Shown here: in pieces, positions 32,195 to 40,185 of the stretch
Layout: every line of letters starts with the position of its first letter
Position numbering within the stretch: the first letter of the stretch is position 1
Assembly (NCBI GenBank): GCA_023436395.1
Contig: JAEZJJ010000093.1
Coordinates: 1-40,185, forward strand
Length of the DNA stretch: 40,185 nucleotides
Reading direction: 5' to 3'
Source of the DNA: Bacillota bacterium
GTDB taxonomy: Bacteria; Bacillota; Clostridia; Lachnospirales; Cellulosilyticaceae
The notes under the pieces: generated by a model
Told to the model about the DNA's origin: nothing
The model's database searches: none
What the model saw: the letters and a program-made list of their open reading frames with translations, nothing else
Translations under genes and position numbers: made by a program

Positions 32195-34267
32195 ATGGCT
32201 GATAATTTAGTGATTGTGGAATCAGCAGCTAAGGTAAATACAATTAGCCGTTTTTTAGGGAAAAATTATAAAGTAGAAGCATCTATTGGACATGTAAGGG
32301 ATTTACCAAAAAGTCAGATGGCTGTTAGTCCAGAAAATGATTATGAACCTAAATATATTACCATTAGGGGGAAAGGTGAATTATTGCAGAGATTACGCAA
32401 GGATGCGAAGAAGGCAGATTGCATTTATTTAGCAACTGACCCTGACCGAGAAGGAGAAGCTATTTCATGGCATCTCTACCATGCGTTAAAATTGCATGAT
32501 AAGAAAGTATGCCGTATCACATTTAATGAAATTACAGAACAGGCAGTGAAAGAAGCTATCAAACACCCACGTTCAATTAATACAGACCTAGTAGATGCGC
32601 AACAAGCTAGACGTGTTCTAGACCGTATAGTAGGATATAGTATTAGTCCGATTTTATGGAAAAAAATTCGTAAAGGGTTAAGCGCAGGGCGTGTACAATC
32701 AGTAACACTTAGACTTATTTGTGATCGTGATAAACAGATTAGGGAATTTGTTGAAGAGGAATATTGGAGTATTACAGCCAATTTGCAACATGGTAAGGGA
32801 AAAGCATTTGAAGCTAAATTAGATACTTATAAAAATGAAAAGTGTGATATTAATAACCAAGAAGAAGCAAAGAAAATAGTAGCTGCATGTGAAAAAGGGA
32901 GTTTTAAAGTTACTAATACTAAAAAGGGTACAAGGGTAAAAAATTCAGTATTACCTTTTACGACAAGTACGCTGCAACAAGAGGCAGCTAAACATCTTGG
33001 TTTTTCTACTCAAAAAACAATGAATATTGCCCAGCAACTTTATGAAGGAATAAAAGTAGGCAAAAAAGAAGTAGGGGTTGTTACTTATATTCGTACTGAC
33101 TCAGTAAGAATATCAGATAAAGCAAAAGAGGAAGCGACTGAGTATATTACTCAAAAGTTTGGAGAACAATATCTAGGAACTCAAAAGCAAGGAGAAAAAG
33201 CTAAAAAGGGGCATGTCCAAGACGCCCATGAGGCTATTCGACCTACTTATATGGAATACGAACCAAATGAAATTAAGGAATATTTATCAAGAGATCAATT
33301 TAGATTGTATCAGATGATTTGGAATCGTTTTGTAGCAAGTCAAATGGCTGCAGCTCAGTATGAGACTTATTCTATTAAAATTCAAAATGGAGACTATGAA
33401 TTTAAGGCTTCTTATTCAATACAATTATTTGATGGTTTTATAAAAGTATATAATTTAGGTGAAGAAAAAACCAAGAAAGAAGCAAAATTTCAAGTGGATG
33501 AAGGGCAAGAACTGACTTGTGGGAGTATCATTCCTAATCAACATTTTACACAGGCACCAGCACATTTTTCTGAAGCAACTTTAGTCAAGACACTAGAGGA
33601 AAATGGTGTAGGAAGACCAAGTACCTATGCGCCTACTATAACGACTCTTTTAGCACGTGGTTATATTGTAAAAGAAAATAAGGTACTTTATGTAACAGAA
33701 CTAGGTGAAGTTGTTAATCAAATTATGAAAGAATATTTTGATGAAATTGTAGATGTTGACTTTACTGCTAATATGGAAAGGATTCTAGATGAAATAGCAT
33801 CTGGAAATGTAGAGTGGAAGGAAATTATTAAGTCATTCTATCCTCATTTTCATCAGACTGTAGAATATGCTGAATCACAAATAGAGAATATTGACTTAAC
33901 AGAACATACAGATATCCCTTGTGAAAAGTGTGGCACTCATATGGTTGTGCGATATGGAAAATATGGAAAGTTTTTAGGTTGTCCAAATTTTCCAGAGTGT
34001 AATGGTACTAAGCCATGGTATGAAGAGACAGGTATTACTTGTCCAGAGTGTGGTGGTAAGATCTTAATGAAAAAAAGCAAAAAAGGTCGTAGTTATTATG
34101 GTTGTGAACATAATGGAGAAACTTGTGAGTTTATGTCATGGGATAAACCAACAGGAGATAAATGTCCTATTTGTAATGAAGCCTTGATAGAAAAAGGCAA
34201 TAGTAAGAGTAAAAAGATAGTGTGTCGCAATTCAAAATGTAATTACGGTAAGCAAAATAAACATTAG
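32195..34267 (+). CDS. topA: DNA topoisomerase I
   Basis: A 690-aa type IA topoisomerase that relaxes negative supercoils. The Toprim domain begins LVIVESAAK with DPDREG (about residues 82-87); the active-site tyrosine lies in YIRTDSVRIS (Tyr298). The C-terminus has three Cys4 zinc fingers: CEKCGTH...CPNFPEC, CPECGGK...CEHNGETC and CPICNEA...CRNSKC. An ATG at 32168 lies inside dprA; the ATG at 32195 follows GAGGAGG and is the start. dprA-topA is a common order in Firmicutes. Its terminator is probably the hairpin at 34355. Confidence 0.97.
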   Translation: MADNLVIVESAAKVNTISRFLGKNYKVEASIGHVRDLPKSQMAVSPENDYEPKYITIRGKGELLQRLRKDAKKADCIYLATDPDREGEAISWHLYHALKLHDKKVCRITFNEITEQAVKEAIKHPRSINTDLVDAQQARRVLDRIVGYSISPILWKKIRKGLSAGRVQSVTLRLICDRDKQIREFVEEEYWSITANLQHGKGKAFEAKLDTYKNEKCDINNQEEAKKIVAACEKGSFKVTNTKKGTRVKNSVLPFTTSTLQQEAAKHLGFSTQKTMNIAQQLYEGIKVGKKEVGVVTYIRTDSVRISDKAKEEATEYITQKFGEQYLGTQKQGEKAKKGHVQDAHEAIRPTYMEYEPNEIKEYLSRDQFRLYQMIWNRFVASQMAAAQYETYSIKIQNGDYEFKASYSIQLFDGFIKVYNLGEEKTKKEAKFQVDEGQELTCGSIIPNQHFTQAPAHFSEATLVKTLEENGVGRPSTYAPTITTLLARGYIVKENKVLYVTELGEVVNQIMKEYFDEIVDVDFTANMERILDEIASGNVEWKEIIKSFYPHFHQTVEYAESQIENIDLTEHTDIPCEKCGTHMVVRYGKYGKFLGCPNFPECNGTKPWYEETGITCPECGGKILMKKSKKGRSYYGCEHNGETCEFMSWDKPTGDKCPICNEALIEKGNSKSKKIVCRNSKCNYGKQNKH

Positions 34268-34354
34268 TTTACAATTTGTTAAATATTTTTAGTATTAATG
34301 TTTACAATTGTATATTGAGTTTTTTGTCAAATCATGTTAAGATTTGTTTGTACA

Positions 34355-34385
34355 AGACAAAGTTGCAATACAACTTTGTCTTTTT
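34355..34385 (+). terminator. Terminator between topA and codY
   Basis: AGACAAAGTTG (34355-34365), loop CAATA, CAACTTTGTCT (34371-34381), then T to 34385. It lies 88 bases after the topA stop. Confidence 0.85.
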
Positions 34386-34408
34386 AAATGATAAAGTGTA
34401 TATTTAAA

Positions 34409-34423
34409 AATTTTTAGAACATA
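34409..34423 (+). promoter_or_regulatory. Candidate CodY box upstream of codY
   Basis: AATTTTTAGAACATA matches 12 of 15 positions of the CodY consensus AATTTTCWGAAAATT. It lies 61 bases before the codY start and 9 bases before a TATAAA (34432-34437) that may be the -10, so it could overlap the -35. Autoregulation of codY is known in Lactococcus. In such AT-rich DNA a 12/15 match can occur by chance. Confidence 0.4.
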
Positions 34424-34483
34424 CTAAAGTATATAAAACCTTTAGAGTATAAAAAGTACAAATAGAACTAAGGAGGACATGAT

Positions 34484-35242
34484 ATGTCTCAAGAATTATT
34501 ACAAAAAATGCGAAAAGTAAATAGACTTTTACAAAGATTTGGATCAGACCGTGTTATTTTTTCTGAAATTTGTGAAGTAATTAGTGATGTAGTTAGAGCG
34601 AATGCAATGGTAGTTAGCACAAAGAGCAAAGTATTAGGTGTGAATAGTGGCATTCCTCATAACTTTGCAAATGAAGAAAATTACATTGATTATTCAGTAA
34701 ATGATGAATTTTTAACTATTATGGATATTAAAGAGAATGTTGCATTAGACTCATTGTTCCCAGCTGCTGCAAATAGTGCAAATTATACTGCTTGTATCGT
34801 TCCTATTATTGCGGCGGGACAAAGACTTGGTACATTTGTACTTTATAAAGAAAAAGGTGAATCTACATTTAATACAGAAGATTTTATCTTAGCAGAATAT
34901 GGTGCAACTATTGTTGCTGTAGAAATGTTAACTTCATTAAAAGATGAAAATGATGCTGAAGAACGTAGAGTTGCAGTTGTTAAATCAGCTATTGCAACAT
35001 TATCATACTCAGAACTTGAAGCAATTTTCCATATCTTCGAAAAGTTAGATGGTAGCGAAGGACTTCTTATTGCAAGTAAAATTGCTGATAAAGTAGGTAT
35101 TACTCGTTCAGTAATTGTTAACGCACTTCGTAAATTTGAAAGTGCAGGTGTTATTGAGTCTAGATCTTTAGGTATGAAAGGAACATACATTAAAGTTCTC
35201 AATAGTGCATTATTAGATGAACTTAATAAATTACGTAAATAA
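34484..35242 (+). CDS. codY: GTP- and branched-chain amino acid-sensing regulator CodY
   Basis: A 252-aa protein: N-terminal GAF domain (about residues 1-150) that binds branched-chain amino acids, a long linker helix and a C-terminal winged helix-turn-helix with the highly conserved ASKIADKVGITRSVIVNALR (about 197-216) and GMKGTYIKVLN end. CodY with GTP and isoleucine/valine bound represses amino-acid, nitrogen and early stationary-phase genes, and sporulation entry. Length matches the family (about 259 aa). Ribosome binding site AAGGAGG. Monocistronic, with terminators on both sides. Confidence 0.97.
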   Translation: MSQELLQKMRKVNRLLQRFGSDRVIFSEICEVISDVVRANAMVVSTKSKVLGVNSGIPHNFANEENYIDYSVNDEFLTIMDIKENVALDSLFPAAANSANYTACIVPIIAAGQRLGTFVLYKEKGESTFNTEDFILAEYGATIVAVEMLTSLKDENDAEERRVAVVKSAIATLSYSELEAIFHIFEKLDGSEGLLIASKIADKVGITRSVIVNALRKFESAGVIESRSLGMKGTYIKVLNSALLDELNKLRK

Positions 35243-35275
35243 CAAAAGGGACTATATAGTCCCTTTTGCTGTTTT
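35243..35275. terminator. Terminator between codY and ylbJ
   Basis: A perfect 26-base palindrome, CAAAAGGGACTA joined to its complement (35243-35268), followed by a T-rich tail (CTGTTTT) on the plus strand. It can also serve the convergent minus-strand gene. Confidence 0.8.
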
Positions 35276-35285
35276 AAGAGTAGTA

Positions 35286-36398
35286 TTAGAATTCTTTATT
35301 TTCTTTAAGAGTGATTGATTGACGATGAATAGATTTATTGAGGTATGTTAATATAAAAATGGTGCTTATAAATAAGAGGAAAATAAGACACCATATAGGG
35401 TTAAGTGCTACTTTTGTTCCTTGTGTATACACAGAGAAAAAAGGATAGAGATTACAAGTTAGCAAAAAACTAATAATAGCTTGTAAACACTTACTTAAAA
35501 AATAAGGTTTTGTAGAGAAAGAAATATCTCCTAATATATAGAGTGTTTGAAAGTAAACACATAGACCACCAAAACCAAGGGCTGCTGCAAAGAGTGGAAG
35601 GGTATAAAGTGAAGAAGTGTGACTTAAGGCATTTACTCCATTTGAGAGTTCTAAAAAACTAGTTAAAGTTGCCTGTGAGAGTTCGGGAGAAGTTTGGTTA
35701 AGGAGAGGTAGGTGGAAGAACCATTGTAAGAGTTTGGTATCTGTAAGTAGGTGAGCTAAAACAGAGAAAAAGATAATATAGCCACCGATACAAGTCATAG
35801 TATCCATAGACTGTGCTACAGCTTCATTAAATAAAGTAGGTAAAGTTTTAGTTGAAGGCATAGTTTTTGGATGAGTAAGAAATCGAGTAGGGGATAATGA
35901 GAAAAAAGGTCTTAGTAAAAAGCTTGTAATAAGAGCAGATAAAATATGAATCAGTAATAAGAAATAACCTAATTTAGTGTTATTTAGTAGAACTGTTCCT
36001 ACAGTGCCTACGATAAATAAAGGACCACAATTATTACAAAAACAAAGTGCTTGTTTTCCTTGCTCAGGTGTTAAATCCTTAGCATATACAAGTTCTTTGA
36101 TAACCCGTGCTCCCATGGGATAACCTGCTAATAGGCCCATCATAAAAGCAAATAAGACACTACCTGGGAGATGCCAAAGTTTGTATGTAATAGAAGTAAC
36201 TTGCTGGCCTATTATTTTAATACTATCTAGTTGGGCGAGGATGTTAATAAAAATCATAAAAGGAAGTAAGGAAGGGAGTACTTTATTAAACCAAAGTAAG
36301 AGGCCTTCTTGTGCAGCACTGATACATAAGCTTGGAAAAGCAAGAAGAATACCCATAAAAATAAATAGAATTAAAAGCTCTAAGTGTTTCTTTGTCAT
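35286..36398 (-). CDS. ylbJ: Sporulation integral membrane protein YlbJ
   Basis: A 370-aa polytopic membrane protein with about ten hydrophobic segments and the YlbJ/nucleoside-recognition (Gate) pattern: LLLWFNKVLPSLLPFMIF near residue 30, LLAGYPMGARVIKEL near 88 and CFCNNCGPLFIVGTVG near 118. In Bacillus YlbJ is made under SigE and is needed for spore cortex formation; its substrate is unknown. An in-frame upstream ATG at 36452 is rejected because GGAGG lies 8 bases before the ATG at 36398. A candidate SigE promoter lies 32 bases upstream of that start. Confidence 0.9.
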   Translation of the reverse strand: MTKKHLELLILFIFMGILLAFPSLCISAAQEGLLLWFNKVLPSLLPFMIFINILAQLDSIKIIGQQVTSITYKLWHLPGSVLFAFMMGLLAGYPMGARVIKELVYAKDLTPEQGKQALCFCNNCGPLFIVGTVGTVLLNNTKLGYFLLLIHILSALITSFLLRPFFSLSPTRFLTHPKTMPSTKTLPTLFNEAVAQSMDTMTCIGGYIIFFSVLAHLLTDTKLLQWFFHLPLLNQTSPELSQATLTSFLELSNGVNALSHTSSLYTLPLFAAALGFGGLCVYFQTLYILGDISFSTKPYFLSKCLQAIISFLLTCNLYPFFSVYTQGTKVALNPIWCLIFLLFISTIFILTYLNKSIHRQSITLKENKEF

Positions 36399-36430
36399 GA
36401 TTGTACCTCCAACTAAATGATTATAGGTAG

Positions 36431-36459
36431 AGTATATGCTAGGCTTGGACAAAAAATAA
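36431..36459 (-). promoter_or_regulatory. Candidate SigE promoter of ylbJ
   Basis: On the minus strand TTATTTT (36459-36453), 14 bases, then CATATACT (36438-36431). The -10 matches CATAYAMT at every position; the -35 matches KMATATT at five of seven. ylbJ is SigE-dependent in Bacillus. Confidence 0.5.
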
Positions 36460-36462
36460 CAA

Positions 36463-36499
36463 TTAAATAGGTGTTACCATTCTAGTAACACCTATTTAA
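36463..36499 (-). terminator. Terminator of tmcAL
   Basis: TTAAATAGGTGTTAC (36463-36477) and GTAACACCTATTTAA (36485-36499) are perfect inverted copies around a seven-base loop. On the minus strand the stem leads to a T-rich tail. It overlaps the tmcAL stop codon (36496-36498) and isolates ylbJ. Confidence 0.7.
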
Positions 36500-37737
36500 A
36501 GCATTATAAAGCCTTGGGTAAAGTCTTGGGTATAGTGGCTAGGTTGTTTAGTTAAATAGTGGTAGAGTTTAGTGGCATTTATTTCATAATCCATAAGTTT
36601 TTGACTCAAGGCATCAAGGTTATTGTAGGACTTATTGAAATTTGTGATAATAGGACACTGAGCATTATGATGGAGCTGTTTTAGGAGTACTTGAGAATCT
36701 TTTTTGCAGCCTAGCACACGGATATAGGGTATCCAAGAAATAGCCTCCAATTCTTGAAGTATAGATGCCTCAATATTTATGAGTATTCTTAGAAGTGCAC
36801 GTCTTACAGTAGCTGATGTATACGTTTTTGAAGTACAATGAGCAACTAAATGTGAAAAACTTTGAGTGCCAGAAAAGTTTTTTAAGAAAGTATTGATAAG
36901 GTCACTAGGAATATCCCATAAAGAATATAAATCTTCTCTCTTGGAGAACATAAACTTGTAGTGTAAAAAAGGGATAAGTAAATTCATATCAGGTATTTGT
37001 GTGAGACCAGCAGACAGTAAGTCATAAGTACTATGAGGCATGCACCTACTAAGGTCAGAACTATAACCCTGTACCAAATGCGTACGTATAGCAGTTGCAG
37101 AGGCAATGTCAGTATAGAGTGTTTGATCATGATATCCTGCTGTTAAGCGTTTAATGGTAAAGGGTGTTATAGAGGCATCAAAACGTTGAATAGCTTTAAT
37201 GTATTCAATACCCAATATATTATTAGGGCTTCTGATAAGATCTAATAGGGTATCATAGATTTTAGAATCTAGTTTGAGAGTTTTTAAGTCTTCTAATAAA
37301 GCTTGTTCACGTGATCTTGGGAAGCTATAGCCTTTTTTTAAATAATAGCGTAACGTCGTATTATAAATTAAGGAAGGTGTCTCAAGGCGTTGAGCAATAA
37401 GCTCCAGTAAGGTCACATCACCACATTCGCTCCCAAAAGAAAGGGTATGGATAAAACCTGTTTGCTGAAATAGTGAGATTGCACCTTGTGCAAAGCGTTC
37501 AGCACTAGCTGTAGCATAGGGAATGGGAAGTTCCAAAACAAGATCTACACCAGCTTTTAATGCCATTTGTGTACGTGTAAATTTATCTACAATAGCAGCT
37601 TCTCCTCGTTGTGTAAAATGACCACTCATAACTACAACAATATAATCACATTGTGTCTGTTTTTTTGTTGTGACAATCTGATGGAGATGACCATTATGAA
37701 AAGGATTGTATTCTGCAATAATACCAACAATATGCAT
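36496..37737 (-). CDS. tmcAL: tRNA(Met) cytidine acetate ligase TmcAL (YlbM)
   Basis: A 413-aa nucleotidyltransferase-fold enzyme that makes N4-acetylcytidine at the wobble base of elongator tRNA-Met using acetate and ATP. The beginning HIVGIIAEYNPFHNGHL carries the HxGH-type motif (HNGH near residue 14), followed by MSGHFTQRGEAAIVDK near 38, LELPIPYATASAERFA near 70 and FGSECGD near 100, all typical. Length is normal. ATG follows AGGAGG by five bases. Its use of acetate next to pta-ackA is worth noting, though the link may be chance. Confidence 0.94.
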   Translation of the reverse strand: MHIVGIIAEYNPFHNGHLHQIVTTKKQTQCDYIVVVMSGHFTQRGEAAIVDKFTRTQMALKAGVDLVLELPIPYATASAERFAQGAISLFQQTGFIHTLSFGSECGDVTLLELIAQRLETPSLIYNTTLRYYLKKGYSFPRSREQALLEDLKTLKLDSKIYDTLLDLIRSPNNILGIEYIKAIQRFDASITPFTIKRLTAGYHDQTLYTDIASATAIRTHLVQGYSSDLSRCMPHSTYDLLSAGLTQIPDMNLLIPFLHYKFMFSKREDLYSLWDIPSDLINTFLKNFSGTQSFSHLVAHCTSKTYTSATVRRALLRILINIEASILQELEAISWIPYIRVLGCKKDSQVLLKQLHHNAQCPIITNFNKSYNNLDALSQKLMDYEINATKLYHYLTKQPSHYTQDFTQGFIML

Positions 37738-37833
37738 GGAAGCCTCCTAAAAAAGAAATTTATCAATTACTGATTTTATACTAAAAATCATAATAGATAA
37801 AGGCGAAAAAACAAATAAAATTTTATTTCTCTC

Positions 37834-37862
37834 TTGTATACACAAGATACATTGCATATAAT
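37834..37862 (+). promoter_or_regulatory. SigA-type promoter of pta-ackA
   Basis: TTGTAT (37834-37839), 17 bases, TATAAT (37857-37862), 46 bases before the pta ATG. Confidence 0.75.
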
Positions 37863-37907
37863 AGAAGTCGAGGGTAATTGAAGTAAAAACTGAAAGGGGT
37901 TATTTAA

Positions 37908-38903
37908 ATGTCTTTTATTGAAAATATTAAAGCAAGAGCAAAAAGCAATAAAAAAACAATTGTTCTCCCAGAGACATCTGACATAAGAACATTAAAAGCT
38001 GCTCACCAAGTTTTGGCTGAAGAAATTGCTGATGTTATTCTAATTGGTAATGAAGCAGAAATTAGTGTTAAGGCAGAAGGACTTAATTTAGAGGGTGCAA
38101 CAATCGTTAATCCAGAAACATTTGAGCAAATGGATACTTATGTTGCAGAACTTGTAAAACTACGTGAGAAAAAAGGAATGACTGCTGAAAAAGCAAGTCA
38201 ATTACTTCATAGAGACCCGCTATTCTTAGGGGTGATGATGGTAAAACAAGGGATGGCAGATGGTATGGTGGCAGGTGCTATTAATGCAACAGCAGATGTA
38301 CTTAGGCCTTCACTTCAAATTTTAAAAACCGCGCCAAATACAAAACTTGTTTCAGCTTTCTTTGTAATGGTAGTGCCAAACTGTGAATATGGTGCAAATG
38401 GTACATTTATTTTCTCTGATGCGGGACTTAATCAAAATCCAAGTTCAGAAGAACTTGCAGCTATTGCACAAAGTTCAGCTAAAAGTTTTGCGCAATTAGT
38501 AGGCGAAGAACCTGTAGTAGGGATGCTTTCTCATTCAACATATGGCAGTGCAAAACACGCTGATGTAGATAAAGTAGTTGAAGCAACTCGTATTGCAAAA
38601 GAAGAATCACCTGAGCTTAAGATAGATGGTGAATTACAATTAGATGCGGCAATCGTACCATCTGTAGGTAGTGCAAAAGCGCCAAATAGTGATGTAGCAG
38701 GAAAAGCAAATGTTCTTGTTTTCCCAGACTTAGATGCAGGGAATATTGGTTACAAACTTGTACAAAGACTTGCAAAAGCAGAGGCTTATGGTCCAATTAC
38801 GCAAGGTATTGCTAAACCAGTTAATGACTTATCAAGAGGTTGTAGTGCAGAAGATATCGTAGGTGTGGTAGCTATTACAGCTGTACAAGCCCAAAATAAT
38901 TAA
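37908..38903 (+). CDS. pta: Phosphate acetyltransferase
   Basis: A 331-aa enzyme that converts acetyl-CoA and phosphate to acetyl phosphate and CoA. It is the short, single-domain Pta typical of Firmicutes. The segments VLPETSDIRTLKAA near residue 20, DGMVAGAINATADVLRP near 120 and SYGSAKH-like HSTYGSAKH near 205, and the C-terminal LDAGNIGYKLVQRLA, are characteristic. ATG follows AAAGGGG. ackA starts 33 bases after the stop, so both form an operon making acetate and ATP; acetyl phosphate can also phosphorylate response regulators. Confidence 0.96.
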   Translation: MSFIENIKARAKSNKKTIVLPETSDIRTLKAAHQVLAEEIADVILIGNEAEISVKAEGLNLEGATIVNPETFEQMDTYVAELVKLREKKGMTAEKASQLLHRDPLFLGVMMVKQGMADGMVAGAINATADVLRPSLQILKTAPNTKLVSAFFVMVVPNCEYGANGTFIFSDAGLNQNPSSEELAAIAQSSAKSFAQLVGEEPVVGMLSHSTYGSAKHADVDKVVEATRIAKEESPELKIDGELQLDAAIVPSVGSAKAPNSDVAGKANVLVFPDLDAGNIGYKLVQRLAKAEAYGPITQGIAKPVNDLSRGCSAEDIVGVVAITAVQAQNN

Positions 38904-38936
38904 AAGACAATTATATAATCTTAAGGAGTGTAAAAA

Positions 38937-40130
38937 ATGAACGTATTAGTAGTAAACTGTGGTAGTTCTTCATTAAAATATCAATTATTAAACATGGAGA
39001 ATGAATCTATTATCGCAAAAGGTATTTGTGAAAGAATTGGTATTGATGGTTCTTTTATTAAGCATACAACTGAAGGACAAGATTCAGTAAAAGTTATGGT
39101 GGATTTTCCAAACCATAAAGTAGCTTTAGCTAAAATGCTTTCTATGCTTACAGAAGGTGAAACAGCTTGTGTTAAACCAGAAGAAATCAATGCAGTAGGT
39201 CACCGTGTTGTACATGGTGGAGAAAAATTCAATCAATCTGTGATTATTACAGATGAAGTAGAAAAAGCAATTGAAGAATGTAGTGCACTTGCACCACTTC
39301 ATAATCCAGCTAACTTATTAGGAATTGATGCTTGTCGTGAACTTATGCCAAATGTACCTATGGTAGCAGTATTTGATACAGCTTTCCACCAAACAATGCC
39401 AAAACATACTTACATGTATGCTATTCCACAAGAATACTACAACAAATATGGTATTCGTAAATATGGTTTCCATGGTACATCTCATAAATATGTATCTCAA
39501 AAAGCAGCTGAAATGCTTGGAAAGCCACTTGAAGAAACAAAAATTATTGTTTGTCACTTAGGAAACGGGGCAAGTGTATGTGCTGTTGATGGTGGAAAAT
39601 CAGTAGAAACATCTATGGGATTCACACCACTTGCAGGTCTTATCATGGGAACACGTTCAGGAGATATCGACCCAGCAATTGTTACTTTCCTAATGAAAAA
39701 TGAAGGTTTATCAGCAGAAGAAATGGACAGTATTTTAAATAAAAAATCTGGTGTAGATGCATTATCAGGATTATCAAGTGACTTCCGTGAAATTGAAGAT
39801 GGTGTTGTTGCAGGTGATCCAGCTTGTAGATTTACAATGGATGCATATCAACACAGAGTAGTATCTTATATTGGTGCTTATGCAGCAATTATGAATGGCT
39901 GTGATGCAATTTGTTTCGCAGGTGGTCTTGGAGAAAATAATGCAATTATGCGTGAAGAGATTGCAAATATGCTTACATGGTTAGGCGTAGAGATCGATGT
40001 TGATAAAAATAAATGCCGTGGGGTTCAAAGAGATTTAACAAAAGAAACATCAAAGGTTAAAATGCTTTTAATTCCTACAAATGAAGAACTTATGATTGCT
40101 AGAGACACTGTAACATTAGTTGCAAAATAA
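38937..40130 (+). CDS. ackA: Acetate kinase
   Basis: A 397-aa ASKHA-fold kinase that converts acetyl phosphate and ADP to acetate and ATP, the energy-yielding last step of acetate fermentation. Signatures: NVLVVNCGSSSLKYQLL (residues 2-18), VFDTAFHQTMP near 145, KYGFHGTSHKYV near 173 and ATP-binding HLGNGASVCAVDGGKS near 205; GFTPLAGLIMGTRSGDIDP follows. Length is normal. ATG follows AAGGAG. Codon use and the absence of anomalies are in line with its neighbours. Confidence 0.97.
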   Translation: MNVLVVNCGSSSLKYQLLNMENESIIAKGICERIGIDGSFIKHTTEGQDSVKVMVDFPNHKVALAKMLSMLTEGETACVKPEEINAVGHRVVHGGEKFNQSVIITDEVEKAIEECSALAPLHNPANLLGIDACRELMPNVPMVAVFDTAFHQTMPKHTYMYAIPQEYYNKYGIRKYGFHGTSHKYVSQKAAEMLGKPLEETKIIVCHLGNGASVCAVDGGKSVETSMGFTPLAGLIMGTRSGDIDPAIVTFLMKNEGLSAEEMDSILNKKSGVDALSGLSSDFREIEDGVVAGDPACRFTMDAYQHRVVSYIGAYAAIMNGCDAICFAGGLGENNAIMREEIANMLTWLGVEIDVDKNKCRGVQRDLTKETSKVKMLLIPTNEELMIARDTVTLVAK

Positions 40131-40134
40131 GTCA

Positions 40135-40163
40135 TTGACAAATATAAGTCAAGTAGGTATAAT
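40135..40163 (+). promoter_or_regulatory. Consensus SigA promoter after ackA
   Basis: TTGACA (40135-40140), 17 bases, TATAAT (40158-40163): a perfect match to both boxes at ideal spacing, beginning four bases after the ackA stop. The gene it serves lies beyond the window; in many Firmicutes ackA is followed by a DUF177 (YceD) gene and rpmF, but that cannot be seen here. Confidence 0.85.
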
Positions 40164-40185
40164 TACAGAAGTGTTACTTAATGGA

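Noticed and set aside
34315..34343. TTGAGT, 17 bases, TAAGAT as a promoter before codY
   Set aside because: Any transcript from it would run straight into the terminator at 34355-34385, so it is probably chance in AT-rich DNA.
1..40185. Phage, insertion sequence, CRISPR or horizontally acquired island
   Set aside because: No transposase, integrase, repeat-spacer pattern, tRNA-flanked boundary or clear shift in base composition was found; the gene content is core chromosome.

Overview
The window reads as chromosomal core DNA from a low-GC, endospore-forming member of the Clostridia. The closest fit by gene order and protein style is a Lachnospirales-type organism such as Cellulosilyticum, but that placement is inference. 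Evidence for the group: strong AGGAGG-type ribosome binding sites, A/T-rich codon use, a DNPR-type (meso-diaminopimelate) MurE, CodY, and sporulation genes of the SpoIIGA/SigE/SigG type. No mobile element, CRISPR array, rRNA or tRNA gene is visible.

Layout. Positions 1-50 hold the 3' end of the RNase P RNA gene and its terminator. Positions 199-1935 hold a small accessory block: a Thr-rich 100-aa protein, a divergent DNRLRE-type protein and a SUKH/SMI1-KNR4 protein. Positions 2155-4649 hold a two-gene unit, a ParA/TadZ-like ATPase with a DUF6382-FHA protein, followed by a convergent MscS channel gene. Positions 5986-7578 hold an unknown gene, a DUF2953 gene and ytfJ (GerW family). The ychF gene, a 53-aa membrane peptide gene missed by length-limited ORF calling, lgt and a Spo0E-like gene lead up to the dcw cluster.

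The dcw cluster (10493-26167) runs mraZ, rsmH, ftsL, class B PBP, spoVD, murE, murF, mraY, murD, ftsW, murA, ftsQ/divIB, ftsZ. It makes the lipid II precursor up to lipid I, polymerises septal wall and builds the Z ring. murG, murC, murB and ftsA are not in it. It continues into spoIIGA, sigE and sigG, so the vegetative division genes sit directly beside the mother-cell and forespore sigma factors.

The rest is nrdR, comM (minus strand), dprA-topA, codY, ylbJ and tmcAL (minus strand), and pta-ackA for acetate and ATP production. A consensus promoter immediately after ackA drives something beyond the window.

The most interesting signal is at the pbp/spoVD junction (14499-14563). A hairpin with a T-tract uses the spoVD Shine-Dalgarno as its 3' arm. 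A good SigE-type promoter match lies across its 5' arm, so that SigE transcripts would begin after that arm. This looks like a switch that keeps spoVD off in read-through vegetative mRNA and frees it in sporulation mRNA. A separate vegetative-looking promoter follows spoVD to restart the mur genes. Four 10-bp-phased TGG repeats overlapping the mraZ ribosome binding site form a candidate MraZ operator.
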